Source: JADFRG01 sp048054495
Lineage (GTDB): Bacteria; Chloroflexota; Anaerolineae; Anaerolineales; E44-bin32
DNA: 14,179 nucleotides
Direction: 5' to 3'
Assembly: GCA_048054495.1 (NCBI GenBank)
Contig: JBGMQN010000059.1
Location: 1 to 14,179, forward strand
Both the position numbers and the translations under genes were made by a program. Numbering within the stretch: the stretch's first letter is position 1; each line of letters opens with the position of its first letter. The notes beneath the pieces are model-generated. The model searched no databases, was not told the origin of the DNA, and worked only from the letters and a program-made list of their open reading frames with translations. This document shows positions 7,243 through 13,342 of this stretch, in pieces.

Positions 7243-8048
7243 CTATCAGCACCGGCACCGGAGGCATTGATGCGAATCCCCCACTGCGTGTTTATCCGAC
7301 CTTCCTTAGGACCTCCCGGATCCAGCAAGGAAATCCCCTTCGAGCGATTGTGGAGCCACGCGGCCAGCTTGTTCTGCGCGTCTGGTACGCGTATGTCCAG
7401 TGATTCGACAAGGTATCCCAAGCGTTTGTAGATCGCTCCTGAAGCGAATCGATCCAGATAGGTGTCGAGAGCATTCCAGTCCAGCTGATCGGCAGTGCGA
7501 AGCGCACCGACTATGATGGGTATTCCCCCGCTCAGGTCCGGTTTATCAAGTGCGTCTATCAGAGTCTTCTCACGATCGGTGATGTTGAATTCGGATCCTC
7601 GGCTCCACTGTTTCGTGATGCCGAAGAGTTTGCGCGGGACGACGAAGATGAACTCGTATCGGACGCCGAGCAGAGTCACTCGAGAATTGTGCTTTCTCCT
7701 CCTGGTCTGAACAAAGATAGTCCGGGGTATTTGCTCGGTCATCCCCCAATGGTGGAGCGCACTCCAATAGGCCACTGCACCTTCAGGCGCTAGTTGCGAA
7801 GCAATGATTTTCGGATCCTCCGTCCATCCTCCCTCAGTGCCGGCTTCGAGAGGTACGATCAAGTAGAGACCCCGCTGAACGCGTTGGAGCCAGCCGCTTT
7901 TGGTGAGTCTTCCGAGGGCTTGCCTGGCAACGTTTTCGGATGACCAGAACTCGTAGGCATCCTTTGTATGTATGATCCGACGACCTCTGGCTGCCATGGT
8001 CGCAAGGAATCGCCTCGCTTGAGGTGGAAGCTTGTCAGATTGAGCCAT
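7239..8048 (-). CDS. abiEi: AbiEi antitoxin / transcriptional repressor
   Basis: A 269-aa antitoxin partner of AbiEii. Seen: an N-terminal winged-helix region (about 10-65; ARQALGRLTKSGWLQRVQRGLY) and the middle AYWSALHHWGMTEQIPRTIFV (93-113). The family block ITDREKTLIDALDKPDLSGGI lies at 156-176. The ATG at 8048 is chosen over an upstream in-frame TTG (8084) because AGAGGA lies 3 nt before the ATG and the upstream codons would cross the operator. Known: AbiEi proteins have an N-terminal wHTH that represses the abiE promoter by binding inverted repeats, and a C-terminal domain that gives antitoxicity. Here palindromes lie in the promoter and leader, consistent with autoregulation. It is the first gene of a two-gene operon with abiEii. 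Confidence 0.92.
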   Translation of the reverse strand: MAQSDKLPPQARRFLATMAARGRRIIHTKDAYEFWSSENVARQALGRLTKSGWLQRVQRGLYLIVPLEAGTEGGWTEDPKIIASQLAPEGAVAYWSALHHWGMTEQIPRTIFVQTRRRKHNSRVTLLGVRYEFIFVVPRKLFGITKQWSRGSEFNITDREKTLIDALDKPDLSGGIPIIVGALRTADQLDWNALDTYLDRFASGAIYKRLGYLVESLDIRVPDAQNKLAAWLHNRSKGISLLDPGGPKEGRINTQWGIRINASGAGADS

Positions 8049-8051
8049 TGT

Positions 8052-8057
8052 TCCTCT
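8052..8057 (-). promoter_or_regulatory. Shine-Dalgarno site of abiEi
   Basis: AGAGGA on the minus strand, 3 nt before the ATG at 8048, decides the start codon. It touches the downstream palindrome (8057-8071), so repressor bound there would sit at the ribosome binding site region of the gene. Confidence 0.7.
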
Positions 8058-8071
8058 TTGTGTAACACAAA
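8057..8071. promoter_or_regulatory. Putative AbiEi operator 1
   Basis: A perfect palindrome TTTGTG-TAA-CACAAA in the abiE leader. It shares GTGTAACAC (8060-8068) in direct orientation with the second palindrome, 43 bp away, and CTTTGTGTAAC (8056-8066) in inverted orientation with GTTACACAAAG (8093-8103). Confidence 0.6.
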
Positions 8072-8086
8072 TAGTCAATAACAATA

Positions 8087-8114
8087 ATAATAGTTACACA
8101 AAGTGTAACACCAA
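8087..8114 (-). promoter_or_regulatory. Putative abiE promoter
   Basis: On the minus strand a -35-like TTGGTG (8114-8109, 3 of 6) and a -10 TATTAT (8092-8087, 5 of 6) are 16 nt apart. Transcription would start near 8080, giving a leader of about 30 nt. The surrounding DNA is markedly AT-rich. Confidence 0.45.
8093..8109. promoter_or_regulatory. Putative AbiEi operator 2
   Basis: A perfect 17-bp inverted repeat GTTACAC-AAA-GTGTAAC that fills the spacer between the putative -35 and -10 boxes of abiE, the classical place for a repressor to exclude RNA polymerase. Confidence 0.65.
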
Positions 8115-8181
8115 ACAATATTCTCAGGTAATTGCGCACTTCTAGCAGAATCTATTAGAGGGCAATACTAGGGGTTAGCTC

Positions 8182-8280
8182 ATGAAAATATGGCGAAGGA
8201 GAATGGCGCCAATTAGCACAGATTTGCTGCGGCTCAAGAATCCACCCAATCGACCCCGCCGACAAGCAGTCGATCTCTAG
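8182..8280 (+). CDS. Doubtful 32-aa basic ORF
   Basis: An ATG-to-TAG frame of 32 codons beginning MKIWRRRMAPISTDLL, rich in Arg and Pro, with an AGGGG 7 nt before the ATG that could serve as a Shine-Dalgarno site. No family is recognised. It fills the 171-bp stretch between the abiE promoter and the end of the rodZ-like gene, and could be a small protein, the relic of a longer gene at the edge of the abiE module, or chance. Confidence 0.15.
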   Translation: MKIWRRRMAPISTDLLRLKNPPNRPRRQAVDL

Positions 8281-8283
8281 ATC

Positions 8284-9117
8284 TTAGCCACTGCTTTCGG
8301 GCGTCGTGCTGGGAGTGGGTGTGATCGCACCTTCTCGGATCCAGAGACGGATAACGACCTGATTTAGCTCGCCCAGCAACCCCTGATCCTCTCCTCTAAA
8401 GAAGACCCGTATTCCGCCCCCGTTGCCGGTTGTTACCTTGATGAGTTGCTCGCCCTGGTACTCCAGCAGCTCTCCCGGCGCAGCACGCCGCCTTTCAACC
8501 ACTTCGCCATCGACCTCTACGCTAAGCCAGGCCCTCCGTTCAACCAGCAATCGAAGGTCAAGGGCATCGGTCAGGACCACTGGGATCTCAATGGAGGGTG
8601 GTGTCGGAGTTTGCGCGGCCGGCAGTATCGCCAACTCCGATATCGGAGTAGCTCCTTCAACGGTGGGAGTAAATGTGGGGATCAAGAACGGCGAGACTGC
8701 CTGTGCCTGGCTGCGCAGTGAGCTGGCCACCAGCCCGAATCCCCAGATCAGAACCGCCAGTACGGTGAGTGTGATCACGCCTGCGATCACTAGATCGGCG
8801 GAAATTCTGCGCCTCCGCACCCGAACAGAGGGGCGCGTAGCCTGTTCATCCTGGCGATTCCTCCGCAAGGGAAGCGTTCGCTGCGAATGGATAAATTCTG
8901 AATAGCGCTGGAGAATGGGCCCGGAATCTAGGCCCAGATACTCGGAGTAGTTCTTGAGGAAACCGCGCGCCTGGACCTGAGAGGGGATGGATTGGATCTC
9001 ACCCTGCTCGAGTGCCTCCAGGTAGTGGGCACGTATGCGTGTCGATCGTTCGGCTTCTTCCAGGGTCAGGCCGAGACGGTGCCTGGCTTCCTTGAGAGTC
9101 CGTGCAATTTCCTCCAT
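8284..9117 (-). CDS. rodZ: RodZ-like protein (HTH_25 - TM - DUF4115)
   Basis: A 277-aa bitopic membrane protein. Seen: a cytoplasmic helix-turn-helix of the RodZ/HTH_25 type at about 1-75 (LKEARHRLGLTLEEAERSTRI, then YLEALEQGE and ARGFLKNYSEYLGLD). A basic juxtamembrane patch (96-105) precedes one TM helix (about 107-130). A Pro/Thr-rich linker (145-175) leads to a C-terminal DUF4115 beta domain (about 185-260) with RRAWLSVEVDGE and GNGGGIRVFF, and the protein ends in a Thr/Pro-rich tail. Known: RodZ links MreB to the envelope and helps set cell shape; many short homologues are only inferred to do so. AGGA lies 3 nt before the ATG. It starts 23 nt after the rplI stop and is probably co-transcribed with it. 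Confidence 0.85.
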   Translation of the reverse strand: MEEIARTLKEARHRLGLTLEEAERSTRIRAHYLEALEQGEIQSIPSQVQARGFLKNYSEYLGLDSGPILQRYSEFIHSQRTLPLRRNRQDEQATRPSVRVRRRRISADLVIAGVITLTVLAVLIWGFGLVASSLRSQAQAVSPFLIPTFTPTVEGATPISELAILPAAQTPTPPSIEIPVVLTDALDLRLLVERRAWLSVEVDGEVVERRRAAPGELLEYQGEQLIKVTTGNGGGIRVFFRGEDQGLLGELNQVVIRLWIREGAITPTPSTTPESSG

Positions 9118-9140
9118 GCTTCCTGCCTGACCCCCAGGAG

Positions 9141-9878
9141 CTAGGATGGCTCGTCTGTACCTACTTCCTCCTCAGGTGCGATCGCCTCGACTTCGATCTC
9201 TTCCACTACGGAGTCTTCTCCCCCACTTTGACCTTCGAGCTCCCCTTGCTCTTCCTCTTCCCCGGCCTGCCCTTCTGCATCAAGGGCCTGCCCATTTTCT
9301 TCAAGGGATTGCTCTTCTCCCTCCTCGGTTAGTTCCTCAGCTTCCTTCGCCTCAAGCTCTGCCTGGAGATCAGTGAACTCGCCGAGGTCTTCTGCTTCCT
9401 CAACCACCTGTTCAAACGCAGATTCGGGCGGCAGCTCCTCGCGATGCACAACAATCGTGAGCTCAGGAATGAGATCTACGGTTAGTCTGGCGCTCATCGA
9501 GTGAACACCGAGCGAGCGGATGGGCTCGCTGTCAAATTGACTGCGATCGACCTCAATCCCTTTGCTCTCCATGATGGCGTCGCTGATCATTTGGGTGGTC
9601 ACCGAGCCATACAGCTTTCCCGTTTCTCCCGCCTTGACGGGGAAATTTAGCTGCAGGCCGTCAAGCTGATTGAAAACGGCGGTCAGCTCCTGGTTGAGCC
9701 GGGCGCGCTCCTCTTCGGCTGAGACCCGAATTCGACCGGATTGAGTCAAGGCCCCGGGCGTAGCCAGCGTCGCCAGGCCCTGGGGTAAAAGATAATTGCG
9801 ACCATAGCCATCCGCGACGCGCTTCACATCCCCCGCCAGGCCCAGTTTGTACACGTCCTTTAGCAGCATTACTTCCAT
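9141..9878 (-). CDS. rplI: 50S ribosomal protein L9 with a long acidic C-terminal tail
   Basis: Structural protein of the large ribosomal subunit; binds 23S rRNA through its N-domain. Seen: MEVMLLKDVYKLGLAGDVKRVADGYGRNYLLPQG, the canonical L9 N-domain with its rRNA-binding loop, a long connecting helix (about 45-75), and the C-domain (about 76-149, KAGETGKLYGSVTT). The family usually ends near 149 aa; here 95 or so extra residues follow (151-245). By my count that tail has 38 Glu/Asp and a single Lys, so it is extremely acidic and probably disordered. The first ATG fits the family's M-x-V-x-L-L start. A promoter (9942-9969) and a stable hairpin (9909-9931) precede it; rodZ follows 23 nt later. 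The L9 identity is firm; the role of the tail is unknown. Confidence 0.96.
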   Translation of the reverse strand: MEVMLLKDVYKLGLAGDVKRVADGYGRNYLLPQGLATLATPGALTQSGRIRVSAEEERARLNQELTAVFNQLDGLQLNFPVKAGETGKLYGSVTTQMISDAIMESKGIEVDRSQFDSEPIRSLGVHSMSARLTVDLIPELTIVVHREELPPESAFEQVVEEAEDLGEFTDLQAELEAKEAEELTEEGEEQSLEENGQALDAEGQAGEEEEQGELEGQSGGEDSVVEEIEVEAIAPEEEVGTDEPS

Positions 9879-9908
9879 TGATCCGTGGATTCCCTTTCTG
9901 TAAAGCTA

Positions 9909-9931
9909 GGGCGCCGAGACACTCGACGCCC
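9909..9931 (-). promoter_or_regulatory. Stable hairpin in the rplI leader
   Basis: GGGCGTCGAG-TGT-CTCGGCGCCC on the minus strand: a 10-bp stem with one G-U wobble and a 3-nt loop, 31 nt before the rplI start. No proper T-run follows (only CTAGCTTTAC), so it is unlikely to be a simple terminator. It could be a processing or autoregulatory element of the ribosomal protein mRNA. Confidence 0.4.
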
Positions 9932-9941
9932 TGGAGGCCGC

Positions 9942-9969
9942 ATTTTACCAGAGTTAAGATCAGGCTCAA
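9942..9969 (-). promoter_or_regulatory. Putative sigma70-type promoter of rplI-rodZ
   Basis: On the minus strand a -35 TTGAGC (9969-9964, 4 of 6) and a -10 TAAAAT (9947-9942, 5 of 6) are separated by 16 nt. The -35 box overlaps the last codons of the preceding GNAT gene. The leader would be about 55 nt and contain the hairpin at 9909-9931. Confidence 0.5.
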
Positions 9970-10442
9970 CCTGTGACGATTCTCTCCATTACGACCGCAT
10001 CCTCACCGTCCCGATAGTATTTTGGCCAGAGATCCACTCTCGAATATCCGGCCTGAAGGTACAGCTCTAGCGCGGCCTCATTGGTATTACGCAGCGACAG
10101 CCGCACTCGGTGAGTCTCCAATCCCCGCTCACATGCCGCAAGCAGCTGCCGGCCCAATCCTTTGCGCCGGTATTCCGGATGCACCCCTATGGAGGCCACC
10201 CAGCCCAGGTCGTTTCGACCCCTGCGGTCTCCAATCGCGAAACCCACCATCCGGCCATTAAGCTCGGCTTTCAGCCGGATTGTGCCTGGGAAGGTCAATG
10301 CCGCAAGGATCTCCGGCCACGGCCACGAGTCGTGGCCAAAGCATACCTTTTCGAGGGCTACGGTTGCGCGCAGGTCTCTCCAGGTAGCAGGTTGGATGCT
10401 GACCTCGGATCCGTCTGGATGAGTTTGTCTGTCCTCGATCAG
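9966..10442 (-). CDS. RimI-like GNAT acetyltransferase with uncertain start
   Basis: A GNAT-fold acyl-CoA N-acetyltransferase of about 145-160 aa. Seen: an N-terminal strand and helix SIQPATWRDLRATVALEKVCFGHDSWP, the central GWVASIGVHPEYRRKGLGRQLL with the acetyl-CoA loop R-R-K-G-L-G, and the C-terminal LSLRNTNEAALELYLQAGYSRVD, the usual asparagine/alpha-4 and GF/Y block. The odd point is the start: the frame is open back to 10508 (stop at 10511-10509) but holds no ATG, GTG or TTG before TTG 10298, and that TTG would cut off the first strand and helix. The coordinate given uses a CTG at 10442; CTG 10469, another rare start, or a base error upstream are possible. The gene lies just after the YghO-like gene. 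Its substrate is unknown. Confidence 0.7.
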   Translation of the reverse strand: MIEDRQTHPDGSEVSIQPATWRDLRATVALEKVCFGHDSWPWPEILAALTFPGTIRLKAELNGRMVGFAIGDRRGRNDLGWVASIGVHPEYRRKGLGRQLLAACERGLETHRVRLSLRNTNEAALELYLQAGYSRVDLWPKYYRDGEDAVVMERIVTG

Positions 10443-10531
10443 GGGCTTTGCGATTCTGAATCCCTTCAGGGAAAGAAAGCGAGCCGCGCGCTCACCGGCG
10501 CGCCAAATTCACAACCAGGGTGGATTCTACG

Positions 10532-11683
10532 CTAGAGGGCCTTTTGATAAACCCTGTAGGTCTTGTAGACCTCTGCCCCGAGCATTTGGAGGCTTCTATT
10601 GATTTTTTCGTTGTCTTCGAGGATCCAACTGGCCTCGCTTAGCTCGAAACCCTTGCGATGGGCAGCTTCTGTTAGCTTGAGAAAGAGAATCGATTCAAGC
10701 CCTTGTCCCTGGAACTCTGGCAGAATTCCCACGCCCCATGCTCGGACCCATTTGATTTTGCCGCGCACCTTCCAGTGCCACAGCAGTTTGAGCAGGGTAA
10801 TCGCTTCCGGAAAGCCGGGCCTGGGATAGGCCTTGAGAAGAGGCTGGTTGAGGTCTGGAAGTGCCAGGCCGAAGCCAACCGCTTTGCCTTCCCGCTCGAT
10901 CATAAGGGCCAAATCAGGATCAACGAGGGGCTTGAGCTGCTCTGCTAGCAGGCTGGACTCGCTGGGAGTCATGCGTACCGCAGCCCAGTTTGGCTCCCAG
11001 GCCTCGTTGTAGACGCCGAGCAGAAGCTCTACTTCGTTGTCGAAATCCTTCATATTGACGGGACGGATACTCAGCTTCCACCGCTTCAGGATCTTCTCGC
11101 CCACGCGGCGAACTTTCTCTGGCATGTTCTCCTTCAAATCGCTCACGCCAACTTTGTAGGCCCACAGGTCCTTCGCCTTCTTGTATCCCGCGCTTTCAAT
11201 ATATCCCTGGTAGCGCGGCGGGTTGTAGGTCATCAGAATGCGGGGCGAGTCATCGAATCCCTCCACCAGGAGGCCCAATTCGTCATTTGTCGAGTACTGC
11301 ATGGGTCCGAGGATCTGGTCGTGACCGGCCTCCCTGGCCCAATCTTCAGCAGTCTTCAACAGAGCCGCCGCAGTTTCTGGATCCTCCAGAACTTCGAAAA
11401 ACCCGAAAAAGCCGGCATTGTCCTCATGAATCTCGTTGTAGAGATAGTTAGAAAAGGCACCAACGGTCCCCACCACTTCGCCATTCCGGCGTGCCAGGAA
11501 GAATGTGGCCTTGGCATGCTCAAAAAAGGGGTTTTTCTGGGGATCGAGAAATTGTTTGCGCTCGGAGATCAGAGGAGGGACCCAGTAGGGATCGCCCTTG
11601 TAGACCTTCCAGGGGAAGGCGATGAACTCTTCGAGTTCAGACTTGTTGGAAACGGGAGAGATCTGGGTCTCGCGCACCTTCAT
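10532..11683 (-). CDS. YghO / bacterial ceramide synthase-like GNAT-superfamily protein
   Basis: A 383-aa protein of the YghO-type family, which in domain databases is grouped with bacterial ceramide synthase-like acyltransferases. Seen: the family's N-terminus FIAFPWKVYKGDPYWVPPL (20-38) with NPFFEHAKATFFLA (51-64), FFGFFE (92-97), and ILGPMQYSTNDELGLLVEGFD (124-144). Near the C-terminus is a GNAT-like core WGVGILPEFQGQGLESILF (316-334) with an acyl-CoA-binding-like Q-G-Q-G-L turn. It has the normal family length. The ATG at 11683 sits only 5 nt behind a TATAAT box, so the mRNA is probably leaderless. Known: some relatives N-acylate sphingoid bases. No serine palmitoyltransferase or other sphingolipid gene is in the window, so a ceramide role is only a possibility. 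Confidence 0.75.
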   Translation of the reverse strand: MKVRETQISPVSNKSELEEFIAFPWKVYKGDPYWVPPLISERKQFLDPQKNPFFEHAKATFFLARRNGEVVGTVGAFSNYLYNEIHEDNAGFFGFFEVLEDPETAAALLKTAEDWAREAGHDQILGPMQYSTNDELGLLVEGFDDSPRILMTYNPPRYQGYIESAGYKKAKDLWAYKVGVSDLKENMPEKVRRVGEKILKRWKLSIRPVNMKDFDNEVELLLGVYNEAWEPNWAAVRMTPSESSLLAEQLKPLVDPDLALMIEREGKAVGFGLALPDLNQPLLKAYPRPGFPEAITLLKLLWHWKVRGKIKWVRAWGVGILPEFQGQGLESILFLKLTEAAHRKGFELSEASWILEDNEKINRSLQMLGAEVYKTYRVYQKAL

Positions 11684-11688
11684 TCAGA

Positions 11689-11694
11689 ATTATA
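11689..11694 (-). promoter_or_regulatory. TATAAT -10 box giving a leaderless YghO-like mRNA
   Basis: A perfect TATAAT on the minus strand is followed by TCTGA and then the ATG at 11683, so the A of the start codon falls where transcription should begin. No good -35 box is seen. The whole gap to the divergent gene is 34 bp, so the two promoters must overlap each other or the opposing coding sequences. Confidence 0.55.
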
Positions 11695-11717
11695 CAGCCA
11701 GGGGGAAGCGGTCGGGA

Positions 11718-12461
11718 ATGGTAGACTTCCGTGGGCCGCTGGATCTGCGTGTGTACGACGCCTACCCATGGGTCTTTACCATTGGTGCCCTGATTTCCCT
11801 GCTTTGGCTGGGCCTTCAGCCGACCCGGCGGGACAGCGAAGCGACTGCGCGTATCGATGCAGGTCTCGTCGCCCTGCTGGCCGGGCTGCTAGGAGCCCGG
11901 ATCGGGTACGTGACCACCCATTGGGGCTACTTTAGCCAACGGCCCGTAGAGGCCTTGTACTTCTGGCAAGGCGGTCTCAGCTGGGCGGCCGGGGCTTTCG
12001 GGGCATTGGTAGGCCTGGCCGTATACACTTTGCTGAGCAGGCGTTCATTCTGGGAACTCGCGGATTCGCTGGCAATCCCGGCCGCGATCGTTGCTTCGGC
12101 TGCATGGCTGGGCTGTCTCATAGATCGCTGTGCCTACGGCGTCAAGACGGCGCCCGGACTTCTCACCCCGCCGGCGCCCGACATGATTGGAAACATCGCG
12201 CCGCGCTGGCCCACACAAGCGTTGGGAGCACTGCTCTCGCTGATCGTGGTCGGCACACTGTACTGGCTCTCCCACCTGGATCTGCGACCCGGCCTACTGG
12301 CCGCCCTTTCCCTCTCACTCGTGGCTTTGATCGCACTGGCCTTATCGTTTACCCGCGGCGACCCCATGCCGGCGTTTGCTGGAATCCGATTGGACGGTCT
12401 CGGCTCGGCGGCAATCCTGTCCCTGGGACTGATCGCACTCGTGGTCAATCTGGGCAGATGA
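11718..12461 (+). CDS. Lgt-fold membrane protein, probably not an active diacylglyceryl transferase
   Basis: A 247-aa polytopic membrane protein of the prolipoprotein diacylglyceryl transferase (Lgt) family. Seen: LLGARIGYV (57-65), FWQGGLSWAAGAFGALVG (82-99), ELADSLAIPAA (113-123), AWLGCLIDRCAYG (129-141), PTQ (165-167) and FTRGDPMPAFAGIRL (211-225), each aligning in order with an Lgt block. The usual HGG after GGLS reads AAG (90-92), and the essential Arg of the GR-x-G motif (E. coli R143) is Trp 130. N149 and G150 equivalents are Asp and Arg, and the PTQLYE block lacks its Glu, while the later Arg of RGD is kept. Start ATG 11718 has purine-rich GGGGGA 11 nt upstream and GGGA beside it. It overlaps the glutaminase gene by ATGA. 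Likely a degenerate paralogue with another role. Confidence 0.75.
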   Translation: MVDFRGPLDLRVYDAYPWVFTIGALISLLWLGLQPTRRDSEATARIDAGLVALLAGLLGARIGYVTTHWGYFSQRPVEALYFWQGGLSWAAGAFGALVGLAVYTLLSRRSFWELADSLAIPAAIVASAAWLGCLIDRCAYGVKTAPGLLTPPAPDMIGNIAPRWPTQALGALLSLIVVGTLYWLSHLDLRPGLLAALSLSLVALIALALSFTRGDPMPAFAGIRLDGLGSAAILSLGLIALVVNLGR

Positions 12462-13342
12462 TTCGACTAGCCGTAGCCCAAATCGATACGGTGCTGGGCG
12501 ATGTAGAGGCCAATCTCGAGAAGCATTTGGCGCGCATCGACGAGGCGGTCCAAGCCAAGGCGGATCTGGTGGTCTTTCCCGAACTATCGCTCACGGGCTA
12601 CGCCTTGCAGGACCTTACGGCCGCTGTGGCCCACCGACCTATGGCGGACGATCCTGTTTTCCAAACGCTCCTTCAGGCCAGTCAACGGACGGATCTGCTT
12701 GTGGGCTTCGTGGAGCAGGATGAGCGTCACCGCATCTTTAACTCCGCGGCCTACCTAGCGCAAGGAGAAATCCTCAGCGTGCACCGCAAGGTCTACCTGC
12801 CGACCTACGGACTGTTCGACGAGAGCCGTTTCTTCGCCTGGGGGGATTCAATTCGGGCCTTCGACACCCGTTTTGGGCGCCTGGGGGTGCTCATCTGTGA
12901 GGATTTTTGGCACGCTTCGCCGCCTTACCTACTGTGGCTGGACGGTGCGGATGTCTTGCTCTTTATCTCTGCCTCGCCGGGACGTGGGCTCGACACTGGG
13001 GAAGCTCTAGAATCTGCTCGCTGGGTGGAGCACGTAGCACAGGCCTACGCCAGCCTCTTCACCACATTCGTTACTAACGTAGGCCGGGTTGGCTTTGAAG
13101 ACGGGTTGGGATTCTGGGGCGGCTCCGTAGTGTTCGATCCGCATGGTGAACGGGTCGCGCGCGGTCCCTATCACGAGGAGAGCTTGTTTATCGCCGAGCT
13201 CGATTTGCACCAGCTAAATCGTGCACGCACCCGACTTCCGCTGCTGCGCGATGAGCGAACGGAGCTGGTTCAGCGCGAGTTGATGCGTATCCGACACTCC
13301 CGCATGCCCGGTCCGCGCGATCCGCGAGAACATTCCGAATGA
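12458..13342 (+). CDS. Nitrilase-superfamily glutaminase subunit of NAD+ synthetase
   Basis: A 294-aa cytosolic carbon-nitrogen hydrolase. Seen: the Glu-Lys-Cys catalytic triad in its family contexts, E42 in VVFPELSLTGYALQDL, K111 in HRKVYLPTYGLFDESRFF, and C147 in GVLICEDFWHASPPYL, plus FEDGLGFWGGSVVFDPHG (213-230). The K-x-Y-L-P-x-Y-x-x-F-D-E-x-R-x-F and I-C-E-D-x-W-H strings are those of the glutaminase domain of glutamine-dependent NAD+ synthetases. There this domain supplies ammonia from glutamine and is normally fused to the synthetase; here the two are separate. The start codon overlaps the Lgt-like stop, and its own stop overlaps the nadE start, both as ATGA. The open frame extends further upstream, but only as a shadow of the Lgt-like gene. 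Function as a NadE partner is a strong inference from motifs and adjacency. Confidence 0.9.
   Translation: MIRLAVAQIDTVLGDVEANLEKHLARIDEAVQAKADLVVFPELSLTGYALQDLTAAVAHRPMADDPVFQTLLQASQRTDLLVGFVEQDERHRIFNSAAYLAQGEILSVHRKVYLPTYGLFDESRFFAWGDSIRAFDTRFGRLGVLICEDFWHASPPYLLWLDGADVLLFISASPGRGLDTGEALESARWVEHVAQAYASLFTTFVTNVGRVGFEDGLGFWGGSVVFDPHGERVARGPYHEESLFIAELDLHQLNRARTRLPLLRDERTELVQRELMRIRHSRMPGPRDPREHSE

Noticed and set aside
8049..8084. 12-residue N-terminal extension of AbiEi from a TTG
   Set aside because: It would translate the operator palindrome, and a clear AGAGGA site supports the ATG at 8048.
9102..9376. Plus-strand ORFs of 76 aa opposite the end of rplI
   Set aside because: They are antisense shadows of the Glu-rich L9 tail, whose GAG/GAA codons read as CTC/TTC (Leu/Phe) on the other strand, giving a false hydrophobic protein.
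9909..9931. Hairpin as terminator of the GNAT gene
   Set aside because: The stem is strong but the following bases are CTAGCTTTAC, not a run of T, and it lies downstream of a good rplI promoter.
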